A stretch of 18,889 nt of DNA from assembly GCA_028718465.1 (NCBI GenBank), contig JAQULX010000011.1:1-18889 (forward strand). Direction: 5' to 3'. Below, in pieces: positions 6,999-14,078 of this stretch (position 1 is the first letter of the stretch; the number at the start of each line of letters is the position of its first letter). Under the pieces are notes generated by a model, which was not told where the DNA came from, made no database searches, and saw only the letters and a program-made list of their open reading frames with translations. Source of the stretch: Dehalococcoidales bacterium (GTDB lineage: Bacteria > Chloroflexota > Dehalococcoidia > Dehalococcoidales > UBA3254). A program made the position numbers and the translations under genes.

Positions 6999-7295
6999 AT
7001 GAAGAGACAGGAAGAAAATACAGCCGCAGAGACTTCGCGCATTGAGAAGCTCAAAATCGAAGAAGCGAAGTTACTGGCAAAAGAACAAGCCAGGACCCAG
7101 GCCTATTTAGCCCGAGAGCGAGAAATTGAAAAAGCGCAGAAGATCAAGGAAGACCAGCGGACCAGGGACCGGGCGGATGAGGAATCCCGAGAGCTAGCGA
7201 AAGAGAAAGTCCGGAAAGAAGCCTACCAGGCCAAAGAGAAAGCGATCTCCGATGACCTGGAAGCCAGAAGGCAAAAAAATAAGAAAATCGATTAG
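6999..7295 (+). CDS. Small highly charged coiled-coil protein
   Basis: A 98 aa protein built almost wholly of Lys, Glu, Arg, Ala and Gln, starting MKRQEENTAAETSR. Heptad-like spacing through most of its length indicates one long alpha helix or coiled coil. Internally it repeats a K-E-x-x-R/K-x-x-A-Y-x-A-(R/K)-E unit: EQARTQAYLARERE near residue 30 and EKVRKEAYQAKEKA near residue 70. There is no catalytic motif, signal peptide or membrane segment. The ATG at 6999 has GGAG (6989-6992) six bases upstream; a GTG at 6987 overlaps this site. It lies just downstream of the radical SAM gene and could act with it, but low-complexity helical proteins are hard to assign. Confidence 0.7.
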   Translation: MKRQEENTAAETSRIEKLKIEEAKLLAKEQARTQAYLAREREIEKAQKIKEDQRTRDRADEESRELAKEKVRKEAYQAKEKAISDDLEARRQKNKKID

Positions 7296-7318
7296 ATAAA
7301 GGCTCTGGATTTTCCAGT

Positions 7319-7579
7319 TTAACGCAGGTTTACCACAGGGTCCAGGTAAGCCGGGGTAGTCCGTTGGAGATGCAAAACTGCCCCTTTGGCCGCTTTCACT
7401 TCCAGGGCAAATGTATAATGGGTCCCCGGGAAAAGGGAGACTCTCATTACCGGAAGGTCCCCAATTGGTGCCATCAAACTGTGGCCAACCAGCTTTGACC
7501 ATACCTGGAACAACCCCGCTAGAAGAATCTTTTCGATTACTTTTACCCGGCCGAGCCAGTAATAGAATTCATTAGTCAA
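7319..7579 (-). CDS. Hypothetical small protein overlapping the serpin stop codon
   Basis: An 86-codon ORF starting MTNEFYYWLGRVKV. Its ATG overlaps the serpin stop as TAATG, the arrangement of translationally coupled genes, so it could be expressed by re-initiation from the serpin mRNA. The product has a hydrophobic first half, a central FPGTHYTFALEVKAAKG segment and no cysteine, and I do not recognise it. It has no Shine-Dalgarno of its own apart from serpin codons. It ends 23 bases from the convergent coiled-coil gene. Codon choice looks like that of its neighbours. It may be a real small gene or a remnant of a longer serpin-associated gene. Confidence 0.42.
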   Translation of the reverse strand: MTNEFYYWLGRVKVIEKILLAGLFQVWSKLVGHSLMAPIGDLPVMRVSLFPGTHYTFALEVKAAKGAVLHLQRTTPAYLDPVVNLR

Positions 7580-8918
7580 GCGGATTCACTACTCTTCCCA
7601 TAAATAATACCGTATTGGTATCAATATCTCTGATAAGGAAAAGAAAGGGGCGTTCCATTGTAAATTCCACTGGTCCCCCAGGCATGACTCCCGCTATAGC
7701 TACTGCTGTGGCCGCAGCAGCTTCGGTACCCAGTTCATCGACAGCTATGAACGCATCATGATACACTTCGCTGATAGAGCCGCCTCCCTCTACAATACCG
7801 GAAAAATCCGCCCCGCCTGTGAAGGCAATCGGCATCCCCATTTTGGAGAGAGTTTGTTTTAGAATGGACTTCGAGGCGAATTTGAATTTCGGCATGCTCA
7901 GTATTACCTGCCTGGATTCCAAATTATTAAGGATCTCCTCGAGTTGTGAGTATTGCAGAGAATTTTCAAATTTCTCGAACTGCCCCTGTTCCGGAAGTAA
8001 AACTACCATCGACAGTTTTCGGTTTCTATACAGAAGTTCGACCGCCTGGTATCCATCACCCTCCGCATAATCAAAGTATTCCGTTTGATGCATCATTGGC
8101 ACCGTTACCTGACCGTTTAACAGGTTGAATTGCCCGTCGCTTGTGTTCTTTTCATCGAATTGAAAGAACCAGTTTGCTTTGAAATAAATAGCATTGGTCA
8201 GTACAAGAAAAACGCTCGCATTAATAGAACCTTCCGGCAATAATTCTCGGATCTTGTTTGCTGTCTGTTCGCTGACCCAGTCGTTGATTGTAAGGCGAGA
8301 CTTTTCCGGATCTCTCGCAAAATCAAGGGTTTTCATACCGGCGCCGTAATTTTCTGCCAGCACATCAAGAAAGTCGGGTAAAAACTTTTCACCCCTTTGG
8401 CCCCAAATAGCATTAACGTTTTTTAATATAAAGCCCATTTTATCCTGGTTTTCAGTCTCTTGCCCCCGACTCTCAAGTGCTAGTGCCACACTGTTAAAAG
8501 CTGGATGTAATTCTTCCTGTGGGAGAGTGAAACAAAGGGTTTCAGCCATCTGTTTTTCCGTCTCGCCGCGGGCTCCGGCATAGGTCATAGCCAGCGCTGA
8601 TGAAATACTATAGGGTGAATAAAAGATATTCCCGGTTTCTTTTTGTCGTAAAGCATGGTACAGATCGAAAGCGAATTCACCGTTACCTTGAACAAGTGTT
8701 GTAAGTTGAGTGTCGGTAACATATGGAGATATTATCCTTGACTGGTTCGATTTTACTGTCTCGAAAGATACCGGTTTTACGGTTGGTGTCGTTGTAGTCG
8801 GTGTTCCCGTAGTTGTGGATGTCGTCACCGGAGGCGTTTCCGTTTGGGCCGTGTTGGAGCATCCAAACAGACTTACCAGCATAATCAATGTTAGAAGGGA
8901 AGCTAATATCATCTTCAT
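7572..8918 (-). CDS. Exported lipoprotein serpin (serine protease inhibitor)
   Basis: A 448 aa serpin. Residues 1-20 are a lipoprotein signal peptide ending in the lipobox LFGC (Cys20), followed by a Thr/Pro-rich linker (about 23-50) that would hold the inhibitor away from the membrane. The serpin fold follows, with NAIYFKANW, the C-terminal signature ERPFLFLIRD and VLFMGRVVNP. The reactive-loop hinge ELGTEAAAAT (395-404) matches the inhibitory consensus with small residues at P12-P9. Counting 17 residues from P17 puts P1 near Val411 with Met412 at P1', which would suit elastase- or chymotrypsin-like proteases, though a two-residue insertion near the loop makes this uncertain. GGTGA precedes the ATG by about six bases. 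It probably protects the cell surface from proteases of neighbours. Confidence 0.95.
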   Translation of the reverse strand: MKMILASLLTLIMLVSLFGCSNTAQTETPPVTTSTTTGTPTTTTPTVKPVSFETVKSNQSRIISPYVTDTQLTTLVQGNGEFAFDLYHALRQKETGNIFYSPYSISSALAMTYAGARGETEKQMAETLCFTLPQEELHPAFNSVALALESRGQETENQDKMGFILKNVNAIWGQRGEKFLPDFLDVLAENYGAGMKTLDFARDPEKSRLTINDWVSEQTANKIRELLPEGSINASVFLVLTNAIYFKANWFFQFDEKNTSDGQFNLLNGQVTVPMMHQTEYFDYAEGDGYQAVELLYRNRKLSMVVLLPEQGQFEKFENSLQYSQLEEILNNLESRQVILSMPKFKFASKSILKQTLSKMGMPIAFTGGADFSGIVEGGGSISEVYHDAFIAVDELGTEAAAATAVAIAGVMPGGPVEFTMERPFLFLIRDIDTNTVLFMGRVVNPLD

Positions 8919-9432
8919 TTTATTTCACCATTTAATATAGAATATCTTGATATTATATACGTTCATAATTTCATTTGATTACATTTTTTCAAAGAAATAA
9001 TGCCTGTCCAAAGTTATATGGCTATGATTGGCTTTGCCCCTGCATTAAGTATAACGCTAAAAGCCTGATGGTAGTTAGGGTTTATAACCGATTTAACAAG
9101 CCTTTGAATTAGCCATATAAGATAACAATCTATATAGCGCAAGAAGTGACTGCTATAAACAGGGCGTCATGCCGGAGCCTGATAATAGTGTCATGCTGAA
9201 AACCCCCTCTCTCCTTCATTAATCTCTAATCATTATTCTCCCCCTTCCCCCACGGACCATCCCCAGGAGGGGCTGAACCCGGGGCGTATAAATTTTTCGC
9301 GTTACATATAAAATGTATTGATTGGGCCTCTTTAATCCACCATTCGAGGACTAGGTCCTGTATTGTAGAAAATGAAGTTATCCTGATATAACACGGATGC
9401 ACAAAGCTTTTAATATACGTTCGATGCGCCTC
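8919..9432. other. Intergenic region between serpin and thrS
   Basis: More than 500 bases without a believable gene. It holds the divergent control regions for the serpin and thrS. An exact 11-bp inverted repeat (TTATATGGCTA at 9014-9024, its complement at 9110-9120) spans about 85 bases of AT-rich sequence. Small hairpins occur at about 9261-9272 (CCCC-AGGA-GGGG) and about 9347-9359 (AGGAC/GTCCT). None is followed by a clear T-run, so I call no terminator. Confidence 0.5.
8941..8957 (-). promoter_or_regulatory. Putative serpin -10 box with overlapping palindrome
   Basis: On the minus strand TATAAT (8952-8957) lies 33 bases before the serpin ATG, a good -10 position. No convincing -35 box is seen. 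The perfect palindrome AATATC-TT-GATATT (8941-8954) overlaps the box and covers the expected start site, so it could be a repressor site. The sequence is AT-rich, so chance is possible. Confidence 0.35.
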
Positions 9433-9461
9433 TTGACAAACAAAATCCGATATCATAATCT
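9433..9461 (+). promoter_or_regulatory. thrS sigma-70-type promoter
   Basis: TTGACA (9433-9438), a 17-base spacer and TAATCT (9456-9461), predicting transcription from about 9468 and a short leader of about 33 bases before thrS. There is no room for a T-box leader. The stretch 9433-9482 matches 39 of 50 bases of the promoter at 14043-14092, including box spacing and the downstream palindrome. Confidence 0.8.
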
Positions 9462-9468
9462 TGGATAA

Positions 9469-9482
9469 TGTGCATATGTTCA
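9469..9482. promoter_or_regulatory. Putative operator TG-N2-CATATG-N2-CA (thrS)
   Basis: TGTGCATATGTTCA begins 13 bases after the start of the -10 box and sits on the expected transcription start. It has dyad symmetry in TG...CATATG...CA. The same motif occurs at 14079-14092 at the same distance from its -10 box, and again at 14111-14124. The position suits a repressor; the regulator is not identified. Confidence 0.6.
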
Positions 9483-9500
9483 AAATATTAAAAGGAAAAA

Positions 9501-11261
9501 ATGATGAATTCTAATGACTCTATGGTTGCCAATGAAAAACTGAAAATTATGAGGCATTCCGCCAGCCATATCATGGCCGAGGCTGTAAAGTCTATTTTCC
9601 CTGATGTTAAATTTGGTATTGGTCCGGCCATTGAAAACGGTTTCTATTATGATTTTGAATTATCCCGCACATTGGTTCCTGAAGATTTGCCGATAATTGA
9701 AGCCAGGATGAAGCGAATTATAGAAGCTGACTCGGTTTTCGTTCACAGAGAGGTTACCAGGGAAGAAGCGCGAGAACTATTTAAAGATCAACCCTATAAA
9801 TTAGAGTTGATTGCAGAATTACAGGATAACAAGTTGGGAATTTATACTCAAGGTACGTTTACAGATCTGTGTCGTGGTCCTCATGTCCGCTCTACTCATG
9901 ATGTTAAAGCTTTCAAATTGGTTAATTTTGCCGGAGCGTATTGGCGTGGCGATGAGCACCGTCCGATGCTTCAACGTATATATGGTGTGGCTTTCGAAAG
10001 CCAGCGAGTCCTGGACGAATTTTTGAAGAAACAGGATGAGGCTCTAAAGCGGGATCATCGACTGGTTAATAAGCAATTGAATCTGTATACGGATCCCGAA
10101 GAAATCGGTGGCGGCCTCATAATCTATAACCCCAAAGGCGGACGCATCCGGGCTATAGTAGAAGAATTCTGGCGACAGGAGCATTTTGCCAATGGCTATG
10201 AAATTCTTTACTCGCCGCATATCGGTTTAAGCAAGCTTTGGAAAATCAGCGGCCATCTGGAAAATTATAAAGAAAACATGTACTCACCGATAGATATTGA
10301 TGAACAGGAATATTTTCTCAAGCCGATGAATTGTCCCTTCCATATCCTGGTATATAAATCGCAGCCCAGATCGTACCGGGATTTGCCGCTGCGCTGGGCA
10401 GAATTGGGTACAGTCTATCGCTATGAACGAAGTGGTGTTTTGATGGGACTGCTGCGGGTACGGGGATTTACCCAGGACGATGCCCACATCTTCTGTACCC
10501 TGGAGCAGATGGATACTGAAATCTCTGAAGTTTTGCGCTTTTCGCTTTATATGTGGAAGATTTTTGGCTTTGATAATTATAATATTTACCTTTCGACCAA
10601 ACCGGCTAAAGCGATCGGTACGGATGAACAGTGGGAGAAAGCTGAGAAGTCTTTACGCGAGGTTTTAGACAGAGAAGGATTACCTTACAAAGTTGATGAG
10701 GGTGGGGGCGCCTTCTATGGGCCAAAGATAGACATTAAAATAGTCGATGCGCTGGGCCGGGAATGGCAAATGTCCACGATCCAATTCGATTTCAATTTGC
10801 CCGAACGTTTTAGTATGGAATATACCGGACCGGACGGCAACCCTCACCGTCCTTATATGGTGCATCGAGCCCTGCTGGGTTCTTTAGAGAGATTTTTCGG
10901 TATGATGATTGAGCATTACAGCGGTGCATTCCCGGTCTGGATGTCTCCGGTTCAGTCGGTCATAATTCCAATATCTGATGAGCACGTAGAATATGCCCGT
11001 AAACTGGAATCTGAACTTAAAGCCAGCGACATTAGAGTTACAGTGGACGATCGGTCCGAACGCATGAACCAGAAGATACGTCAGTCCCAGATGGAGAAAG
11101 TTCCCTGCATGCTCATTGTTGGAGAAAAAGAGGTCGCTTCCGGCACGGTCTCTGTGCGGCTGCGCACTGGTGAACAATGTCCCGCTCAACCCTTTAGACA
11201 GTTTAAAGAAAATTTGCTTAAATCTATTAGCGATAAAACACGGGAGGTTCAGATTGGTTAG
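9501..11261 (+). CDS. thrS: Threonyl-tRNA synthetase lacking the TGS domain
   Basis: Charges tRNA-Thr with threonine. The 586 aa product has the editing domain (H19-SAS-H23, and C124-RGP-H128) and the class II catalytic core with zinc ligands C278, H329 and H455, motif 2 TVYRYERSG and motif 3 GSLERFFGMMIEH, then the anticodon-binding domain (SVIIPISDEHVEYA). Relative to the 642 aa E. coli enzyme (zinc ligands C334, H385, H511) each core residue is shifted by exactly 56, so the N-terminal TGS domain is absent. The upstream DNA encodes no such domain on this strand. AAGGA (9492-9496) precedes two adjacent ATGs at 9501 and 9504; either could be used. Transcribed from the strong promoter at 9433. 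Confidence 0.97.
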   Translation: MMNSNDSMVANEKLKIMRHSASHIMAEAVKSIFPDVKFGIGPAIENGFYYDFELSRTLVPEDLPIIEARMKRIIEADSVFVHREVTREEARELFKDQPYKLELIAELQDNKLGIYTQGTFTDLCRGPHVRSTHDVKAFKLVNFAGAYWRGDEHRPMLQRIYGVAFESQRVLDEFLKKQDEALKRDHRLVNKQLNLYTDPEEIGGGLIIYNPKGGRIRAIVEEFWRQEHFANGYEILYSPHIGLSKLWKISGHLENYKENMYSPIDIDEQEYFLKPMNCPFHILVYKSQPRSYRDLPLRWAELGTVYRYERSGVLMGLLRVRGFTQDDAHIFCTLEQMDTEISEVLRFSLYMWKIFGFDNYNIYLSTKPAKAIGTDEQWEKAEKSLREVLDREGLPYKVDEGGGAFYGPKIDIKIVDALGREWQMSTIQFDFNLPERFSMEYTGPDGNPHRPYMVHRALLGSLERFFGMMIEHYSGAFPVWMSPVQSVIIPISDEHVEYARKLESELKASDIRVTVDDRSERMNQKIRQSQMEKVPCMLIVGEKEVASGTVSVRLRTGEQCPAQPFRQFKENLLKSISDKTREVQIG

Positions 11262-11362
11262 GAAGGGTGAAAATAGCCTGTATTACGAACAGGTAAAGTT
11301 CATACTCACAGCGATTATAAATGCTTTAGCAAGATTACACTATGAAGGCAAAGGATGTAATT

Positions 11363-11710
11363 ATGCATATTACTCGATTAGATAAAGTGGAAAAAGTAAT
11401 ACCTCAAATGGAAGGTGCCAAAGGCATTTTTAAGCAGGTTCCAATCTCAAAAGCTGATGGAGCGCCTGCATTTTCCTTCCGTGTGTTCACCATTGAACCG
11501 GGAGGTCATACCCCCCTTCACCAGCATCCATTCGAACACATGAACTATATAATCAAAGGTAACGGAGTTGTGGTCACGAAAGACCAGGAATATGCGATAA
11601 AGGAAGGGGATTTTGCCCTGGTTTTACCCGGCGAAACACACCAATTTAAGAACACCGCAAAAGACCTGGATTTGGTCTTCATTTGCGCAGTTCCCAAAGA
11701 ATACGAGTAA
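11363..11710 (+). CDS. Small cupin-domain protein
   Basis: A 115 aa single-domain cupin. Motif 1 (GGHTPLHQHPFEHMNYIIKG) supplies the His, His and Glu metal ligands, and motif 2 (LVLPGETHQFKN) supplies the last His. Such proteins bind a divalent metal and may be isomerases, dioxygenases or small-molecule sensors; the substrate cannot be told from sequence. The ATG at 11363 has AAGGA (11351-11355) seven bases upstream, better than the in-frame ATG at 11342. It follows thrS by about 100 bases and converges with the hydrolase gene, ending nine bases before that gene's stop. Confidence 0.85.
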   Translation: MHITRLDKVEKVIPQMEGAKGIFKQVPISKADGAPAFSFRVFTIEPGGHTPLHQHPFEHMNYIIKGNGVVVTKDQEYAIKEGDFALVLPGETHQFKNTAKDLDLVFICAVPKEYE

Positions 11711-11719
11711 TTTTTATGT

Positions 11720-12637
11720 TTAATGGATACCTTTTAAAAAGTCGGCTATCTCACTGCTTATAAGGGGAATACTTGAGTAGATGCTCGTATGAGTTTCCGG
11801 AAGCCATTTTAAAGTCGGTTTCCCACAGGCTTCCCAGAATTCCAGAGCAGCTTGCTTCGGGATAATCTCATCCTGTTCGGCATTTATCATTAATACTGGT
11901 CGTCCTCGCAGATGCCTGGCAAAAGTTAAGGGATCAAATAAAAAACACTCTTTAGGCGGCGCCACATTTTCTATCCCCTTTTGAGCAATATCTGATAAAT
12001 AAGATGGAAACTGGCTGTAAACCTGATGGCACTCCTCGCGGGTGCAGGTATGCCCGGTTTTAATAACCTCTTGAGCTCCTGCCCAGGAAAGTGCTTCCAG
12101 ATTCCCGCCGGTTACTATAAATACACCCTTCTCTATCCGCAAATCCATTGCCATAACTATGGATGAAATCATTCCTCCCATGCTAATTCCTACCACTCCC
12201 ATTCTGGCTGTATCCAATTCTTTTCGAGTAGCGACCCAATCCAGCGTTCTCCGTATATCTGCAACCGATGATTGATATAACTCCAGCCATTCTTTAATTG
12301 AAAGTGGTAGGAATTGGCCCTTTAGATCTGCTGGTATTCTTAGGGAATGAAACGCTAAATATAGCACCATGGCAGATATCCCCTGCCTGACCAGGTGCCG
12401 CGCCAGCATCAGACAGGGAGTTAAACTCGCGTCTCCAAATCCAGGGACCAGGATGGCTAAAGGCATCCCTTCAACAGCCGATGGGGTGAAATAATCCCCG
12501 CAGACAGTATTGCCTTCTGGATACCTGGCCAGGTAAGCAGCGGGAAAAGTCACTTTATAGTGAGACCATTGAGAAGTTGAGGCTATCTGGATAATTTCAA
12601 AATTGGAACCGGGAGAAGTATACTCATATGGATGCAT
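11720..12637 (-). CDS. Alpha/beta-hydrolase, dienelactone-hydrolase/peptidase-like
   Basis: A 305 aa alpha/beta-hydrolase. The nucleophile elbow is GISMGG with Ser152, Asp256 (NAEQDEIIP) and His283 (PETHTSIY) complete the likely triad, and PGFGD (65-69) forms the oxyanion loop. It has no signal peptide, so it is cytosolic. The substrate is probably an ester or thioester; I cannot narrow it further. GGAGG lies nine bases before the ATG. It is downstream of the cyclic-nucleotide-binding protein on the same strand after a 125-base gap and may belong to the same unit. Several cysteines in residues 198-231 are notable but not a known motif. Confidence 0.88.
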   Translation of the reverse strand: MHPYEYTSPGSNFEIIQIASTSQWSHYKVTFPAAYLARYPEGNTVCGDYFTPSAVEGMPLAILVPGFGDASLTPCLMLARHLVRQGISAMVLYLAFHSLRIPADLKGQFLPLSIKEWLELYQSSVADIRRTLDWVATRKELDTARMGVVGISMGGMISSIVMAMDLRIEKGVFIVTGGNLEALSWAGAQEVIKTGHTCTREECHQVYSQFPSYLSDIAQKGIENVAPPKECFLFDPLTFARHLRGRPVLMINAEQDEIIPKQAALEFWEACGKPTLKWLPETHTSIYSSIPLISSEIADFLKGIH

Positions 12638-12762
12638 ACTGGCTAACCTCCAGATATTATGTTGCCGTGGAGAAGAGGAGTATGTGAATTTCCCCTGGTA
12701 ATATTATGTGCAATATCATGCCCGGTTGATAGTGTACTATACCCGATACGTTCTTCAGGGTG

Positions 12763-13233
12763 CTATTTCTCTGTTTTTTGCAGTTTATGGCGCAGTACAA
12801 CGATAGTACTGTCTAATCTTAAACTGATAATCCCGCTCAGGTTTTTCATTATCAGGTATCCCATGTGGCAATTCTCATCACATAAGCGTCTCAAGTCAGC
12901 ACCCTTTATCTGAAGTACGCTGGCAGGCTCGATAACTCGCGCGGTGGAGGTGCGGATCCGTACCGGACACAGCGGAGCCCAACCGAATGTTTCCCCTTTA
13001 CTTAAAGTATGAACAATAATTTTGGATTGTCCATCTCCCAGAGGAATTTCAATCTGGATGGCTTCATTTCCTCCTTCCAGTAAAAATACATCCTCAGTAG
13101 TTTTAAGAGGATCGAATAGTATAGTACCCGCTGCATAGGACTTCTTTGTGCACAGTTTGGCAATTTCAGCCAACTCCGTTTCTTCTAATCCGGTAAATAA
13201 ATTGTACCCGCGGATGTCTTCAGCTTTCAACAT
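12763..13233 (-). CDS. Cyclic-nucleotide-binding-domain protein without DNA-binding domain
   Basis: A 156 aa protein made of a CRP/FNR-type effector domain (about 10-120) with beta-roll GAGTILF-like and GETFGW motifs, and the phosphate-cassette region G80-E81 followed by R94-T95-S96. A C-terminal helix resembles the dimerisation helix of CRP, but there is no helix-turn-helix after it; the chain ends at LRHKLQKTEK. It may sense a nucleotide and act through protein contacts, or its ligand site may be degenerate. The upstream sequence is purine-rich with an AGGAGGATAGGAG run. It lies 26 bases after the DtxR-family gene on the same strand, so the two are very likely an operon. Confidence 0.88.
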   Translation of the reverse strand: MLKAEDIRGYNLFTGLEETELAEIAKLCTKKSYAAGTILFDPLKTTEDVFLLEGGNEAIQIEIPLGDGQSKIIVHTLSKGETFGWAPLCPVRIRTSTARVIEPASVLQIKGADLRRLCDENCHMGYLIMKNLSGIISLRLDSTIVVLRHKLQKTEK

Positions 13234-13259
13234 ACTCCTATCCTCCTCTAAGGTACTTT

Positions 13260-13772
13260 CTATACTTTTAGTATATCCTTTTCTTTCTCCTTGCAGCTTT
13301 TAAGAAGACCTTCATCTCGCTCTTCATGTTCAATATAGTAATTGAAGCCTTTCAAACACTCGGGTGTACCCAGGGGACAACTGGATAGAAATTCGATAAA
13401 CTTGGCCAGCCTCTTAAGACTATCAGCGCTTAAAGTGTGCTCCATACCGCAGGCATCCTGTTCAGCGATATCCGGGTCTATATTTAGTATCCAAATTAAA
13501 AATCGGCGTATAGTTTCATGTCGTAAATTAACATCCCGGGCTATGATATCTCCCTCTTTAGTAAGCTCGACACCCTGGTATTTTTTATGTCTGACTAAAC
13601 CGGCTTTGGTCAGTTTCATTAAAGCCTGCGTTACGCTGGGTGCTTTGATGTTTAACACCCGGCTGATATCGGTTACCCGAACCGTATCTCTTTCCTTTGC
13701 CAGTAATTTAATGGCCTTGAGATAATCTTCAGTACTGGCTGTCTGTCTCGTCGTTCTCACCACATCCCCCAT
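13260..13772 (-). CDS. DtxR/MntR-family metal-dependent transcriptional regulator
   Basis: A 170 aa metalloregulator. A winged helix (about 11-75: TEDYLKAIKLL, VTDISRVLNIKAPSVTQALMKL) is followed by the metal-binding dimerisation domain with H85 (LRHETI) and C108-x2-E111-H112 (ACGMEHTLS). A cysteine at the first ligand position resembles DtxR/IdeR (iron) rather than MntR (Glu). There is no C-terminal SH3 domain. A second cysteine pair occurs at SCPLGTPEC. I start at 13772 (MGDVVRTTRQ) with GGGGA just upstream; longer in-frame starts at 13817 and between add an unconserved extension. It is divergent from the NifX-like operon and followed by the cNMP-domain gene. The target metal, probably iron or manganese, is inferred. 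Confidence 0.92.
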   Translation of the reverse strand: MGDVVRTTRQTASTEDYLKAIKLLAKERDTVRVTDISRVLNIKAPSVTQALMKLTKAGLVRHKKYQGVELTKEGDIIARDVNLRHETIRRFLIWILNIDPDIAEQDACGMEHTLSADSLKRLAKFIEFLSSCPLGTPECLKGFNYYIEHEERDEGLLKSCKEKEKDILKV

Positions 13773-13893
13773 GTTTATCCCCGCATACTCTCGATACAAA
13801 AGCATGTACATCAACATCAGGAATATGCCCCGGATTTTTCGGATTCATCGTATATTCAACGGCAGTTTTAGATTAGGTCTTCTCCATCTTAAT

Positions 13894-13932
13894 TCACAAT
13901 ATCTCCTGGAAATTATCCCAGGCTGAAGTCAT
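13894..13932 (-). CDS. Putative 12-aa leader peptide upstream of the DtxR-family gene
   Basis: MTSAWDNFQEIL and a stop. GGGGAGG (13940-13946) lies seven bases before the ATG, a stronger site than that of the regulator gene. A CCTGG/CCAGG hairpin lies within the reading frame. It may be a regulatory leader or simply a chance ORF after a purine-rich stretch. Confidence 0.3.
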   Translation of the reverse strand: MTSAWDNFQEIL

Positions 13933-13967
13933 TGAATTGCCTCCCCTTGTTTGAGCTAACAACAATG

Positions 13968-13999
13968 CCTTGATTACGGACACATGTCCATAATCAAGG
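13968..13999. promoter_or_regulatory. 32-bp near-perfect palindrome, candidate operator
   Basis: Arms CCTTGATTA and TAATCAAGG flank an inner GGACA...TGTCC. Comparing the sequence with its reverse complement gives 28 of 32 matches. It covers the predicted start site of the minus-strand promoter at 13997-14025. Neither side has an immediate T-run, so it is not a normal terminator. A metal-dependent dimer binding here, probably the DtxR-family protein itself, is the simplest reading. Confidence 0.6.
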
Positions 14000-14025
14000 A
14001 TATGATTTCTAATTCTTTTTGTCAA
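13997..14025 (-). promoter_or_regulatory. Candidate promoter of the DtxR-family gene
   Basis: Read on the minus strand: TTGACA (14025 down to 14020), a 17-base spacer, then TATCCT (14002 down to 13997). The -35 box is perfect and the -10 box matches four of six. It is back-to-back with the plus-strand promoter whose -35 begins at 14043, only 17 bases away, so a single regulator could affect both. Confidence 0.55.
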
Positions 14026-14042
14026 CACTTTTTATATTTCCC

Positions 14043-14071
14043 TTGACAAACACATTTCGATGTATTAATCT
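14043..14071 (+). promoter_or_regulatory. Promoter of the NifX-like metal-cofactor operon
   Basis: TTGACA (14043-14048), 17-base spacer, TAATCT (14066-14071). It is nearly the same promoter as that of thrS (39 of 50 identical over 14043-14092), including the spacer block CGAT. Predicted start about 14079. Confidence 0.78.
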
Positions 14072-14078
14072 TGAATTG

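Larger units (their letters stand above)
13773..14042. other. Leader and control region of the DtxR-family gene
   Basis: The minus-strand leader of about 220 bases contains a 12-codon ORF with a strong ribosome-binding site, a short hairpin (CCTGG/CCAGG, 13905-13922) and, further upstream, the 32-bp palindrome over the predicted start site. No larger gene is supported here. Confidence 0.5.

Noticed and set aside
7305..7317. Hairpin CTGGA-TTT-TCCAG between convergent genes
   Set aside because: It could be a bidirectional terminator, but the stem is only five pairs and the T-runs are short.
7194..7502. 102-codon minus-strand ORF opposite the end of the coiled-coil gene
   Set aside because: It overlaps the coding sequence of the coiled-coil gene and the better-placed 86-codon ORF in another frame. 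The residues over the overlap are antisense to a low-complexity gene.
9226..9483. 85-codon minus-strand ORF upstream of thrS
   Set aside because: It starts inside the thrS promoter and operator, lacks a ribosome-binding site and has no recognisable domain. Its open frame is probably chance.
13731..13848. 39-codon minus-strand ORF (MNPKNPGHIPDV...) overlapping the start of the DtxR-family gene
   Set aside because: It overlaps the regulator in another frame and has no ribosome-binding site. The GDKHGGCG stretch looks tempting, but the support is too weak.
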